Notes: a model not told the origin generated them from the sequence alone. 64,000 bases of DNA from JBJXHN01 sp046233135 (GCA_046233135.1 JBJXHN010000004.1:186001-250000); one strand, 5' to 3'; shown: positions 25,141 to 33,589, counted from the stretch's first letter. Made by a program: numbers and translations.

Positions 25141-25877
25141 GCGATGATCCGCAGATCTGGCGCCGTATGGGGGCGGGTGGTGGCGGGGTACAGGCATACG
25201 AATCCGCCTGGGTCCCGGTGGATCTGCTGTCGATGTGTGTCCACGAGCCCCGGGTGGTGCTGGACGTGGGCTGCTTCACCGGTGCCTCCGGGCAGGCGTT
25301 GAAGCGGTTGTTTCCATCGGTCCGGGTGGTGGGGATCGAACCGGATGCCGAAGCCGCCCGCCGCGCGGCATCGATCCTCGACGCCGTGGCCGCCCGCCCG
25401 GTGGCCGATGTGGCGCCGGCGGACCTGGGGCTGACGCCCGGGACGGTCGACAGCCTGGTGATGGCCGACGTGCTGGAGCACCTGGCCGATCCCTGCGCCG
25501 CCCTGAACCACCTGCGCCCCTGGCTGGCGGCGGACGCCCAGGTTCTGGTCAGCCTGCCGAACGTGGGCAATCTGGGGATCGTGGCGGATCTGGCGGCGGG
25601 GCGGTTCACCTATCGCCCGGCGGGGATTCTGGACGCCACGCATCTGCGCTTTTTCACCCGCACCAGCGGTCGTGCCCTGCTGAGCGCCGGCGGCTTCGTG
25701 GTGGAGCAGGAAGAGCGCGCCATCGATCCCGCCTTCCGCGCGCTGGCCGACAGCGCCCCGGCAGAAGGCGAGGTGCGGGTCTTGCAGGCGGGGGCGTTGA
25801 GCTTCTCCGATCTGGGGCGAGAGGCGTTTCTGGACCTGCTAACGATGCGGTTTCTGTACCGCGCGCGGATCGCTTGA
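25137..25877 (+). CDS. SAM-dependent methyltransferase
   Basis: A 246-residue class I methyltransferase: VVLDVGCFTGASGQALKRLF is the SAM glycine loop, VVGIEPDAEAARRA holds the ribose-binding acid, and DSLVMADVLEHLADPCAALN is the post-II region typical of Methyltransf_11/23 members. The GTG start overlaps the GT41 stop, making a three-gene coupled unit with the two preceding genes. A sugar or lipid-linked glycan is a likely acceptor from context only. Confidence 0.85.
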   Translation: MSDDPQIWRRMGAGGGGVQAYESAWVPVDLLSMCVHEPRVVLDVGCFTGASGQALKRLFPSVRVVGIEPDAEAARRAASILDAVAARPVADVAPADLGLTPGTVDSLVMADVLEHLADPCAALNHLRPWLAADAQVLVSLPNVGNLGIVADLAAGRFTYRPAGILDATHLRFFTRTSGRALLSAGGFVVEQEERAIDPAFRALADSAPAEGEVRVLQAGALSFSDLGREAFLDLLTMRFLYRARIA

Positions 25878-26134
25878 ACCATTTGGGGCCGGGGGACCCA
25901 AAGCTCCTCCTGCCTTTTACGTGAATTATGTACTGGGGACCTGGTCCCTCCAGGACTCCTATAAGGTCCGCAACGCCCCTTTTGACTGTATAGCTAAGAG
26001 TCTGTTGTTTCCAGGGGGAAGGGAGAATGTGAACAGTGGTTTACATCCTGTCTTGTGCAATGAAGCGCATTCATGTATATAAATTGCATAAAAATTACCT
26101 AATAAGCCTTTTGGTTGCAGCAGGGAGATCAGCT
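25878..26134. other. AT-rich spacer
   Basis: Contains small imperfect hairpins at 25882-25902 and 25936-25948 that may end the upstream operon. An AT-rich stretch (26030-26115) follows, in which TTGTGC (26053-26058) is 17 bp from TATATA (26076-26081), a possible weak promoter for the MazE-like gene. Base composition is clearly lower in GC than the flanking genes. Confidence 0.45.
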
Positions 26135-26371
26135 GTGAACACGCGTGTCCGGACGATAAACAGCCTCGCGCCTCGGGTGCCGAGCGCGATTGCCAAGGAA
26201 CTGACCCTGACCCAGGGGGCGTCGGAACTCTTTGGCGACAATGACGGCCCCCTGGTGATGACGCCCGGTCGGCCGCGCTGGAAGCTGTCCGATCTGCTCG
26301 TCCCCATGCCTGCGTCTCAACTGGCGAACGAGGTGGCATCCGGAGATCTCGCCGGCATGCGGGGCTGGTAG
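26135..26371 (+). CDS. Orphan MazE/AbrB-like antitoxin homologue
   Basis: A 78-residue protein. NTRVRTINSLAPRVPSAIAKELTL aligns by eye with the start of MazE/AbrB swapped-hairpin proteins (NTRVQKWGNSLAVRIPKAIAKELGL-type consensus). GPLVMTPGRPRWKLSDLL matches the strand plus toxin-binding region, and it ends EVASGDLAGMRGW like the E-x-W/G terminus of MazE. The Trp-Gly before N-S-L is lost (TIN), which may weaken DNA binding. GTG 26135 follows GGGAG. No MazF-like toxin lies on either side; the next gene is a convergent methyltransferase. It is either an orphan remnant or a repurposed regulator. Confidence 0.6.
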   Translation: MNTRVRTINSLAPRVPSAIAKELTLTQGASELFGDNDGPLVMTPGRPRWKLSDLLVPMPASQLANEVASGDLAGMRGW

Positions 26372-26378
26372 GTCTTTA

Positions 26379-26475
26379 GCCGCTTCGCGGCAAGGGTGGC
26401 TCCGCCGGGCTAAGGGGCATTCGCCCCTTATGCAATCCCGTTGGGAGGGGGCGAACAGTGTTGAGCCCCTTATGC
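26379..26475. repeat. Cluster of palindromes between convergent genes
   Basis: Two perfect hairpins, GCCGC-TTC-GCGGC (26379-26391) and TAAGGGGC-ATTC-GCCCCTTA (26411-26430). They are followed by a direct repeat of GCCCCTTATGC (26423-26433 and 26465-26475), the second copy overlapping the stop region of the leftward gene. It may be a REP-like element and/or a bidirectional terminator. No T-tract is present. Confidence 0.6.
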
Positions 26476-27054
26476 GTGCCCCTTCCGTGCTTCCAGCACG
26501 ATTCGCGTCTGAATGATCACATTCGCCTGAGTCTTCTCCGCCACCACTAGGTCTTCCCGAGCCACTTCTCCCGCCCGCGCCCGGCTCAGCCAGGGCTCGT
26601 CCAGGGAGTGCTCCAGCTCCACCACCGCGAAATCGACCCCGGTGATCAGCGCCAGCGGGCTGTTTCCCACCCCCTCCGCCTGCCAGGCCAGATTCTTCTC
26701 CCGGCTGAACAGCAGCAGGCCCTCCGCCGTGATCGGCCGCACATGGGTCGGGTCGTTCAGAAAGCTGTCATGGCGCGGATGGGGCACGATCACTGTCACC
26801 CGCGCGCCCGGCCGGCACACCCGCCACAGCTCGGTCATGATCCCGAGAAAGGCTGCCGGAGTCGGCCCCAGATGCTCCAGCACGTGGCTCATCAGCACCT
26901 CGTCGGCGCTGTTATCCGGCCAGGGCCAGGGCAGCGACTCCAGGTCCGCCACCTGATCCGGGCTTAACGCCGGGCTGTGATCCACATTCACCCAGCCCTC
27001 CAGCCGGTGATGGCCGCACCCCAGATTCAGCCGCAAGCCGCCCGAATTGTTCAT
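26470..27054 (-). CDS. SAM-dependent methyltransferase (Methyltransf_11-like)
   Basis: A 194-residue enzyme: LRLNLGCGHHRLEGWVNVD is the SAM-binding motif of the COG4627-type methyltransferases, with the DEVLMSHVLEHLGPTPAAF segment and PHPRHDSFLNDPTHVRPIT downstream. ATG 27054 overlaps the stop of the gene before it (ATGA) and has GGGGGAGAG upstream; the longer open frame runs through that gene and is a shadow. It is the last of three coupled leftward genes with the GT34-like and GT41 genes. The acceptor is unknown. Confidence 0.82.
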   Translation of the reverse strand: MNNSGGLRLNLGCGHHRLEGWVNVDHSPALSPDQVADLESLPWPWPDNSADEVLMSHVLEHLGPTPAAFLGIMTELWRVCRPGARVTVIVPHPRHDSFLNDPTHVRPITAEGLLLFSREKNLAWQAEGVGNSPLALITGVDFAVVELEHSLDEPWLSRARAGEVAREDLVVAEKTQANVIIQTRIVLEARKGHA

Positions 27055-27779
27055 GGTGCTCTCCCCCCGTTCCCTTCCAGTGCGGCGAGGTCGGCGCGCA
27101 TTTCCGCCAGCCGGGTTTCGAAGTCGCCCCGTCGCGTGTAGTGGCGGATCACCGGGTGGGCCACGTCGCTTTCGCCGGGCACGCTGTTCCACTGCCAGCC
27201 CAGCCAGGCCACATGGTCCATGACCTCCGCCCGGGGCGCGTTCACCCCTGCTGGATCCAGCAGCCGGCCATAGCCCATCAGATGGATGATCGCCGCATTC
27301 TCCCACCAGGGGTGCTCCAGATAGCTGTCCTGCTCCCAGACCTCGGTCAGGAAGCCGCTCAGCCAGGGGCCGGTGCGCATCAGCATCACCCCGGTGTTGG
27401 GCACGTCATAGCGCACCGCCACCGCTGGCATCGGCTCCACCCAGGTGTGATGGGCGCATAGGTACAGATCGACGTCCGCGCGGATCTCCCCCCGGATGTC
27501 GGCCTCCAGGTCGAGGATCAGCGCATCCGCATCCACCCAGAACAGCCACGCGTAGCCCTTCATCGCCAGGGCCGAGAGCACCACGATCTTGTCCCAGGCA
27601 GGCGGCCGGCCCGTGGACAGCTTGCGTTCCACATGACAGGCGAAGCCGTGCCGGGCGGCATAGGCCCGCAGCCGCGCCGCGGCCAGGTCGCCCATCGGGG
27701 CGAATCGGTCATCGTAGCCGGTCACCACACAGACCGACCCGGCGGCGGGGCGAGCGGGGAGGGGAGAGGCGTCGCTCAT
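27051..27779 (-). CDS. GT34-like (GMA12/MNN10-type) glycosyltransferase
   Basis: A 242-residue GT-A-fold protein. VVTGYDDRFAPMGDLAAARL, PPAWDKIVVLSALAMKGYAW and WVDADALILDLE (DxD-type nucleotide-sugar site near residue 80), then VPNTGVMLMRTGPWLSGFL and HPWWENAAIIHLM, match the bacterial relatives of galactosyltransferases GMA12/MNN10. AAGGA lies upstream of ATG 27779, which overlaps the GT41 stop (ATGA). It probably extends the glycan started by a neighbour. The sugar and acceptor are inferred, not seen. Confidence 0.78.
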   Translation of the reverse strand: MSDASPLPARPAAGSVCVVTGYDDRFAPMGDLAAARLRAYAARHGFACHVERKLSTGRPPAWDKIVVLSALAMKGYAWLFWVDADALILDLEADIRGEIRADVDLYLCAHHTWVEPMPAVAVRYDVPNTGVMLMRTGPWLSGFLTEVWEQDSYLEHPWWENAAIIHLMGYGRLLDPAGVNAPRAEVMDHVAWLGWQWNSVPGESDVAHPVIRHYTRRGDFETRLAEMRADLAALEGNGGRAP

Positions 27780-29878
27780 GGGATGTCCTTCCCGGCCGCG
27801 GCGTGAATCGCCTGCTCCAATACATCGGACAGGGCCGCTGCCGGCTGGGGGTCGGTGAACAGGGCGTCTCGCGCCAACGCGATTCGGGCACCCAAGGTCT
27901 CTCGGGTGGCCGGATGTTCGGCAAGGCGGCAGGCGGTCTCGATATAGGCCTCGGGCGACTCGGCGATGGTATCGGCCATGTCCAGTCCGCGCAGAATTGC
28001 CGCCGAATGCCGGGCACGCATCCACGGGCCGGGCAGGGTCACCACCGGACGGCCGCAGGCGATGGTCTCCAGTGTGGTATTGCCGCCGGACCAGCCGGGG
28101 GTGTCGAGGAAGATGTCGCCGGCGATGTTCACGTCGCGATAGGCCAATTGATTGAGCCGCGGCACCATGTGGATCTGCCGCTCCGCATCCGCCCCTTCGG
28201 CGGCGAAGGCCCGGCCCAGGCGCGCCCGCAGGCGGCCCGCCGGCACCGGGGGGGCTGCTTCGATGAACAGGAAGCGGGCCTGGGGGCATCCTGCGGCAAT
28301 GCGCGCCAGCAGGATGTCGTCGGCCGGGTCGTACTTGGTGTGGGTTTGCAGGCATAGAAAGACCGGCGCGTCCTGGGGCAATCCCAGGCCGTCGCGGACG
28401 TGATGGCGAACGGCGGCCGGGTCCTCGGGCAGGGAAAAGGGCGGCTGCCAGGTGATCGACAGGCCGGGCAGGGTTACCAGTTGCTCGCAATAGTGGGCGG
28501 CTGCACCGGGCGGCTCCATCAAGGCGCTGGACAGGAACAGGTCCATGGTCGGCAGGCCGGTGGTGACCGGATGTCCCCAGGACACCGCCTGTACCGGCGC
28601 CAACCGCAGGGCGGCCAGCCGCAAGGTGTCGAAATTCATGCCCAGCTCGGGATAGATCACCGCTGCCGGCGCCAATTCGCGGAGCCGGTCATAGGCATGC
28701 TCCGGATCCCGGGGGCAATGCAGGAACAGATCGGCCGAGGCCGCGATACGGTCGGTCATGGCGTCCCGCTCGCCGCCCAGATGAAGGGCCGCGACCCGGA
28801 ATCGCGCCCGGTCCAGGCCGGAAATCCAGCCGGAGAAAAGCTTGCCTACCGTGTGGTGGCGCCAAAAGGCACTGACGAGGATCACCAGCGGCCGGTGGCC
28901 CTCTGCCGCGCCCGCAATATTACAAGGTGTGTTTGTCGTGTGTATTGGCGGCCGGGCGGCTGCCCAGGCTGCTCGGTCGGCGGCCAGGGCCTCGCCGAAT
29001 CCCGCCATGGTCTCCGGTGCGACCGGCCCGTGATAGGGCAGGTAGAATGGCCACCCCAGGCTTGCAAGATCGCAGCCCTTGAAGCGCTCCGGTGCGGTGT
29101 TTGCTGTCTGCCCCAGGGTGGCGGCGGCCCGGGCGCTGTCCTCGCGGATGCGCTGCCGGTCCTCTGGCGACTCAGCCCAGCCTTGCGCTGGCATCAAGGC
29201 GCTGAGCCACAGGGCATCTGGCAGGGCGGGGTCCAGGGCGGTGATGCGGTTCAGGACGGCCGCCGCCTCCCTTCCGTTGCCGGTCACCCATAAGGCGGCA
29301 GCCAGGGGAACCTGGGCGGGGGCATCGTCGGGGAACTGCGCGGCCAGCCGTCGGGCCGCGTTCAGCCATGCATCGGGGCCGCCGGTCTCGTGAGACAGGC
29401 TGAGCAGGCGGGTATGGGCGCTCCGGCGCAGGTCTGGAGTGGAATTGGGATCTTCATCCAGCAGGATGCAGGCTCGGCGGGTCTCTGTCAGGGCGGCGGG
29501 TCGCTGGCCGGCGCGGGACAGGGCGTCCGCATGGCGCAGGGCCAGGCGCCCGTCATCGGGCGTAAGGGAAACGGCCCGGGACAGGTCAGCCAGTGCGGCG
29601 GCTATCCGGCGATTGTCCAGATGCAGGCTGCCCCGGCTGCCCCAACCCCGGGCATCAGCCGGGTGGGCGGCGATCAGGCGGTCCAGCAGTGATTCTGCCC
29701 GGATCCGGTCCCCCGTCCGGCTGGCCATGGCCGCGGCCAGATACAGGGTGTCGGCATGGTCGGGCATGTGGGCCAAAGCGTCCAGGCACGTTTCCAGGGC
29801 GCCGGCGCTGTCGCCGGCGGCATCAAGGGAGAGAGCCCAGGCTAGGTCAGCCCGGATCGGATAGGATGGGGCACTCAT
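27776..29878 (-). CDS. TPR/GT41 (SPINDLY/OGT-like) glycosyltransferase, divergent
   Basis: A 700-residue protein. TPRs fill the first 230 residues (ALETCLDALAHMPDHADTLY, LADLSRAVSLTPDDGRLALR). The catalytic part (from about 330) has VSAFWRHHTVGKLFSGWISG, LAPVQAVSWGHPVTTGLPTM, FLCLQTHTKYDPADDILLAR, and WSGGNTTLETIACGRPVVTL with RARHSAAIL following. The last pair is the donor-binding signature of the SPINDLY-like branch. It heads the three-gene leftward unit with the GT34-like and methyltransferase genes and is divergent from the FkbM gene 99 bp away. Its likely substrate is a Ser/Thr-rich surface protein such as flagellin. Confidence 0.85.
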   Translation of the reverse strand: MSAPSYPIRADLAWALSLDAAGDSAGALETCLDALAHMPDHADTLYLAAAMASRTGDRIRAESLLDRLIAAHPADARGWGSRGSLHLDNRRIAAALADLSRAVSLTPDDGRLALRHADALSRAGQRPAALTETRRACILLDEDPNSTPDLRRSAHTRLLSLSHETGGPDAWLNAARRLAAQFPDDAPAQVPLAAALWVTGNGREAAAVLNRITALDPALPDALWLSALMPAQGWAESPEDRQRIREDSARAAATLGQTANTAPERFKGCDLASLGWPFYLPYHGPVAPETMAGFGEALAADRAAWAAARPPIHTTNTPCNIAGAAEGHRPLVILVSAFWRHHTVGKLFSGWISGLDRARFRVAALHLGGERDAMTDRIAASADLFLHCPRDPEHAYDRLRELAPAAVIYPELGMNFDTLRLAALRLAPVQAVSWGHPVTTGLPTMDLFLSSALMEPPGAAAHYCEQLVTLPGLSITWQPPFSLPEDPAAVRHHVRDGLGLPQDAPVFLCLQTHTKYDPADDILLARIAAGCPQARFLFIEAAPPVPAGRLRARLGRAFAAEGADAERQIHMVPRLNQLAYRDVNIAGDIFLDTPGWSGGNTTLETIACGRPVVTLPGPWMRARHSAAILRGLDMADTIAESPEAYIETACRLAEHPATRETLGARIALARDALFTDPQPAAALSDVLEQAIHAAAGKDIP

Positions 29879-29977
29879 GGACGCGACGGTAGCACGCCGG
29901 AGTCGAACCGCGTAGTCTGACGGTCGCTTGTCGGAGAGAACCGAAGGGGCGGGAACAGTGGCGGGGGAGCAGAGCGA

Positions 29978-30907
29978 GTGACCATGGCTGAATCCGGACC
30001 ATCAGATGTACGGGAAGTGGGCCTGCCTTGGCTGCAAACGCTGCCCGGACCCGCGCCCCGTTTGCTGCTGGATGCCCGGCCGATCAGCCAGCGCAGTATG
30101 TTGGCCCTGTTGCTGGAAGGAAAGCGCTATAAAGCGACCAGCACGGATCTGATCCTGACCCTGCTGCGCCCCGGCGATGGCATGATTGATGTGGGAGCGC
30201 ATGTGGGGCTGACGACGGTGCTTGGAGCGGCCCGGGTTGGGCCAGAAGGGCGGGTGATTGCCATCGAACCCGATGAGACCAACTTGTCGGCTCTGCGGCG
30301 GAATGTGGCCCTGAACGGATTCGAAGACCGGGTAACCGTCGTCGCCGGGGTCGCGGCTGATATGGACGGAACCCGGACTCTTTACGCGAATCTGGATAAA
30401 GACGGCGGCCACGCCCTGTGGGAACCGGCTCGTCACGACTTCAATCGGCGGACTGCGGCGCACCCGGTCAGCCGGGACGTGGTCGCGGTGACGCTGGATA
30501 CGGTGGTGGACCGACTCGGACCGATGCCGGTGAAGCTGATCAAGATCGATACCGAAGGGGCGGAAGCCTTGGTCCTGGCCGGTGCAGTCCGGCTGCTGGA
30601 CCGGTTGAAGGTTCCTTACGTGCTGGCGGAGGTGAACGACTTCGGTCTGGAAGCCCTGGGATCCTCGCAAGCCGGCTTGCGAGGGATGATGGAATCGCGG
30701 GGCTATGCCACGTTCCTGCCTCGGGGAACAGCCATGCCGGCTTTCGTGCCACCCGGTGCCCATATCTCCTGGCAGGACTATGTGGGGAACGTGTTGTTCG
30801 CTCGTCCGGAAGATTTATGCAGAGTCTGGCCGATAGTTGTCGCATCTGCGGATGGCGAGGACAGGGTGCTATCGGAGCCGAACGACGAAGGAACATACAA
30901 TGACTGA
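29978..30907 (+). CDS. FkbM family methyltransferase
   Basis: A 309-residue SAM methyltransferase: GMIDVGAHVGLTTVLGAARV (SAM loop), VIAIEPDETNLSALRRNVAL, and the FkbM signature VKLIKIDTEGAEALVLAGA, ending with the family's YATFLP and DYVGNVLFA segments. GGGGGAG lies eight bases before the GTG at 29978; ATG 29984 is an alternative two codons in. The last eight bases overlap the next methyltransferase gene. O-methylation of a flagellar or envelope sugar is the likely role, from family and location. Confidence 0.87.
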   Translation: MTMAESGPSDVREVGLPWLQTLPGPAPRLLLDARPISQRSMLALLLEGKRYKATSTDLILTLLRPGDGMIDVGAHVGLTTVLGAARVGPEGRVIAIEPDETNLSALRRNVALNGFEDRVTVVAGVAADMDGTRTLYANLDKDGGHALWEPARHDFNRRTAAHPVSRDVVAVTLDTVVDRLGPMPVKLIKIDTEGAEALVLAGAVRLLDRLKVPYVLAEVNDFGLEALGSSQAGLRGMMESRGYATFLPRGTAMPAFVPPGAHISWQDYVGNVLFARPEDLCRVWPIVVASADGEDRVLSEPNDEGTYND

Positions 30908-31463
30908 TGAAGGTAATGCTGAGCGACAGCCTCCGGACGGCATTTGTCTGTTGCTTGGCAGTCTGGAGCGGGTGGAAGGATGGGTCTCGGTAAACATCGT
31001 TGATGGTCCGGAAGTCGATATGGTCGCGGATATCCGCGACCTTTCGGCCATAGCTGACGCTTCCTGTTCAGACATTTATGCCAGCCATGTTCTGGAGCAT
31101 ATTTCCTATAAACATGACCTGAAAGCGACACTGCGGGGGTTTGTCCGGATCTTGAAACCAGGTGGCCGGTTGCGGGTTTCGGTTCCCGATCTGGATGTCC
31201 TCAGTGCAATGCTGATCAGTCCGGCCTTGTCTCCGGAGCAGAAATTTCTGGTGATGCGCATGATGTTCGGCGGACATATCAATGAGCACGATTATCATCA
31301 GACCGGCTTCAACATGCTGATCCTGTCCGCCTACCTTGAGCCGGCCGGCTTTGCGGAAATCCGCAGGGTGAAAGATTTCGGGCTGTTCCGCGACAGCAGT
31401 ACATTGACGCTGGAGGGGATTCCCATCAGTCTGAATGTGGAAGCATGGCGGCCCTTGACGTGA
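30900..31463 (+). CDS. SAM-dependent methyltransferase (COG4627-like)
   Basis: A 187-residue protein. LLLGSLERVEGWVSVNIVDG replaces the usual LGCG loop (glycine-poor here), followed by DIYASHVLEHISYKHDLKAT and FVRILKPGGRLRVSVPDLDV, which are clear Methyltransf_11-type segments. The degenerate SAM loop makes activity less certain. AAGGA precedes ATG 30900; the gene overlaps the FkbM gene by eight bases, so the pair is coupled. Flagellin begins about 260 bp downstream. Confidence 0.78.
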   Translation: MTDEGNAERQPPDGICLLLGSLERVEGWVSVNIVDGPEVDMVADIRDLSAIADASCSDIYASHVLEHISYKHDLKATLRGFVRILKPGGRLRVSVPDLDVLSAMLISPALSPEQKFLVMRMMFGGHINEHDYHQTGFNMLILSAYLEPAGFAEIRRVKDFGLFRDSSTLTLEGIPISLNVEAWRPLT

Positions 31464-31719
31464 GGTCCGGTCCGGTTGCGAATGTGCGGCCGAGACGAAG
31501 ATTCGGATCGACATGCCGGGGTGGAAGACGACGGGGAAGGATGCCGCGAGTCACTGTTGACAGGAAGGCCCGACTCACAGTACCGTATCCGAGAACTGAT
31601 ACAGCAATTCCTCTATCGGCTTGGAAGGTGAGCGGGGAGGGTTGTCCAGAATCAGTCATCGTTCGACAGCAGTCATGCGACACGAAAGTCGATGAGCTCC
31701 TAGAAAAGGAAACATAACC
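31464..31719. promoter_or_regulatory. Flagellin upstream region
   Basis: A 256-bp leader. TTGACA (31557-31562) with TACCGT 18 bp downstream (31581-31586) is the only sigma-70-like pair I see, and its -10 is poor. No clear sigma-54 or sigma-28 element was found on the coding strand. AAAAGGAAA just before the ATG is a strong ribosome site. Confidence 0.4.
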
Positions 31720-32595
31720 ATGGCCGACCAAATCACGCTGACCTCCTCCACCCGCTCGAACCTGCTCTCCCTGCAGAAGACGACCGATCTGATCGGCACC
31801 ACGCAGGACCGTCTGTCCACCGGCAAGCGGGTGAACAGCGCCATCGACGATGCTCTGTCGTTCTTCAAGGCGCGTAACCTGAACAGCCGCGCGAGCGATC
31901 TGGCGGAAATCAAGAACAACATCGGCGAAGGCATTCAGATTCTGACGACGGCGACCGAAGCCATCGAGAATGTGGAAGATGTTCTGAAGCAGATGAAGGC
32001 CGTTGCCGCCTCTGCGAAGTCCACCGCCGCTGCTGATACTGCCACCCGTCAGAAGCTGGCCAGCCAGTTCAACGAATTGCGCAGCCAGATCGACCACCTG
32101 ACCAACGACGCCAGCTACAACGGCGTTAACCTCATCAAGTCCAAATCCGATACCCTGACGGTGAAGTTCTCCGAATCCACGACGGCCAGCGAACGTAAGC
32201 TGGTTGTGGAAGGTGTGGATCTGAACGCCTCGGGGGGGCTGTCGATCGCCTCCCAGGATGCGGGCACCGGCGCCGGGGGGGCTGCGGCTTCCTGGACGCA
32301 CTCTGGTGGCTATACCCAGACCATCGACAACGCTGTGAATACGATCGACTCCGCGCTGACCCAGGTTCGTGATACGGCCCAGCAGTTCGGTACCAACGCG
32401 TCCATGCTGGAAATTCGCTCCGATTTCACCGGCAACCTTATCAACACCCTGGAATCCGGGGCTGCTGATCTGGTGAACGCCGACCTTAACAAGGAATCGG
32501 CCAACATGCTGGCTTTGCAGACCCGCCAGCAGTTGGGCACGATCTCCCTGTCCATCGCGCAGCAGTCCGAACAGGCCGTCCTGCGTCTGTTCTAA
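31720..32595 (+). CDS. Flagellin
   Basis: The 291-residue filament subunit, exported by the flagellar type III system. The N-terminal D0/D1 helix (SLQKTTDLIGTTQDRLSTGK, VNSAIDDALSFFKARNLNSR) and C-terminal D1/D0 helix (LNKESANMLALQTRQQLGTI, ending SEQAVLRLF) are complete. The variable centre is short, about 60 residues rich in Ser/Thr/Gly (LNASGGLSIASQDAGTGAGG, SWTHSGGY), which offers many possible O-glycosylation sites. A terminator follows at 32625, then flbT and flaF. The surrounding glycosyl- and methyltransferases suggest it is modified. Confidence 0.95.
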   Translation: MADQITLTSSTRSNLLSLQKTTDLIGTTQDRLSTGKRVNSAIDDALSFFKARNLNSRASDLAEIKNNIGEGIQILTTATEAIENVEDVLKQMKAVAASAKSTAAADTATRQKLASQFNELRSQIDHLTNDASYNGVNLIKSKSDTLTVKFSESTTASERKLVVEGVDLNASGGLSIASQDAGTGAGGAAASWTHSGGYTQTIDNAVNTIDSALTQVRDTAQQFGTNASMLEIRSDFTGNLINTLESGAADLVNADLNKESANMLALQTRQQLGTISLSIAQQSEQAVLRLF

Positions 32596-32624
32596 GATCG
32601 CATCGAGTAGCCTTGAGAATGCGG

Positions 32625-32653
32625 AAACGGCGGCCATCTTGGTCGCCGTTTTT
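32625..32653 (+). terminator. Terminator after flagellin
   Basis: A 12-bp stem with one G-U pair (32625-32636 with 32640-32651), a TCT loop and a five-T tail. It separates the flagellin transcript from flbT, which lets flagellin be made at a different level. Confidence 0.88.
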
Positions 32654-32817
32654 GCTACGGCCTTATGGTTTGCTGCCTTGCCTCTCGAAGAGGGATCGAA
32701 TTCGGGAAGATGGGGTCGAAACGACTTCACGGCTTCGGGTTTTTCAACGATAATCCGATTTCGCGCCGGGCTTAATCCCGAGTATCTGTCGCGCCCTTTT
32801 CGGACCATAAGGTTTTC

Positions 32818-33309
32818 ATGCCCCTCAAGGTTACGCTCAAACCCAACGAAAAAATCCTGGTGGGGACGGCTGTTATCGCAAACGGCCCAACCAAGGCCGA
32901 GTTGGTTATTCTCAATCGGGTGCCGGTTCTGCGACAGAAGGATATACTGACCGAAGAGGATGCGGATACCGTTGCCAAGCAGCTCTATTTCGCCATTCTC
33001 AATATGTATGTGGCGCCGGAGCGTGAACGGGATTTCCATAGCCTTTACTTTTTGCTGCTACGACAGCTCATCATGATGCCTCTGGATGCCGAGGCCGTCG
33101 ATCTGATGGTTGAGGTGTCACAATGTATCATTGCCGGCGACCACTATCGGGCGCTGAAGATCTGCCGGAAGTTAATCGATTTCGAAGCGGAGGTGCTCCA
33201 AAATGGCGAAGGATCCAATCCGGGCCTATCAACAGACGCAGAAAGCCAACCTGACGCCCCGGGAAGTGGAAGCGATGGCCTTCACAAAGGCCGCGGTGAT
33301 GCTGGATGA
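32818..33309 (+). CDS. flbT: Flagellar biosynthesis regulator FlbT
   Basis: A 163-residue protein. MPLKVTLKPNEKILVGTAVI, ILNRVPVLRQKDILTEEDAD and LYFLLLRQLIMMPLDAEAVD are typical of FlbT, the alphaproteobacterial post-transcriptional regulator that binds the flagellin mRNA leader (repressor in Caulobacter). About 30 Ser/Gly/Asp-rich C-terminal residues exceed the conserved domain. They are encoded within a 107-nt overlap with flaF in another frame. A weak AAGG lies before the ATG. Confidence 0.92.
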   Translation: MPLKVTLKPNEKILVGTAVIANGPTKAELVILNRVPVLRQKDILTEEDADTVAKQLYFAILNMYVAPERERDFHSLYFLLLRQLIMMPLDAEAVDLMVEVSQCIIAGDHYRALKICRKLIDFEAEVLQNGEGSNPGLSTDAESQPDAPGSGSDGLHKGRGDAG

Positions 33310-33589
33310 AGCACGGGCGAAAGGTCCCGATGCGAAAGACGCACGTGCCCAGGCTCTTCGGTTCAACCACCTGCTCTGGACCATCATCCAGGCTGATATC
33401 ACCGAACCGGCCAACACTCTGCCTCCGGCATTGAAGGCGAATATCATGAGCCTGTCGATCTATGTCGACAAGCATACCTCCGAATGCCTCCGGTCCAGTG
33501 ATCCCGAAGAACTTCAGATTCTCATCGATATCAACCGAAACATGGCCGCAGGCTTGCGCGCTACGGCCGGAGACGCTCCGGCTTCTTGA
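33203..33589 (+). CDS. flaF: Flagellar protein FlaF
   Basis: A 128-residue helical protein: RAYQQTQKANLTPREVEAMA, LRFNHLLWTIIQADITEPAN and LKANIMSLSIYVDKHTSECL match FlaF, which is needed for flagellin synthesis or secretion in Caulobacter and relatives and works opposite FlbT. GGAGG lies eight bases before the ATG, inside flbT; the two coding regions overlap by 107 nt. Confidence 0.93.
   Translation: MAKDPIRAYQQTQKANLTPREVEAMAFTKAAVMLDEARAKGPDAKDARAQALRFNHLLWTIIQADITEPANTLPPALKANIMSLSIYVDKHTSECLRSSDPEELQILIDINRNMAAGLRATAGDAPAS

Noticed and set aside
31612..31619. CTATCGGC upstream of flagellin, whose complement resembles a sigma-28 -10 element
   Set aside because: It points away from the flagellin gene and has no matching -35 element.
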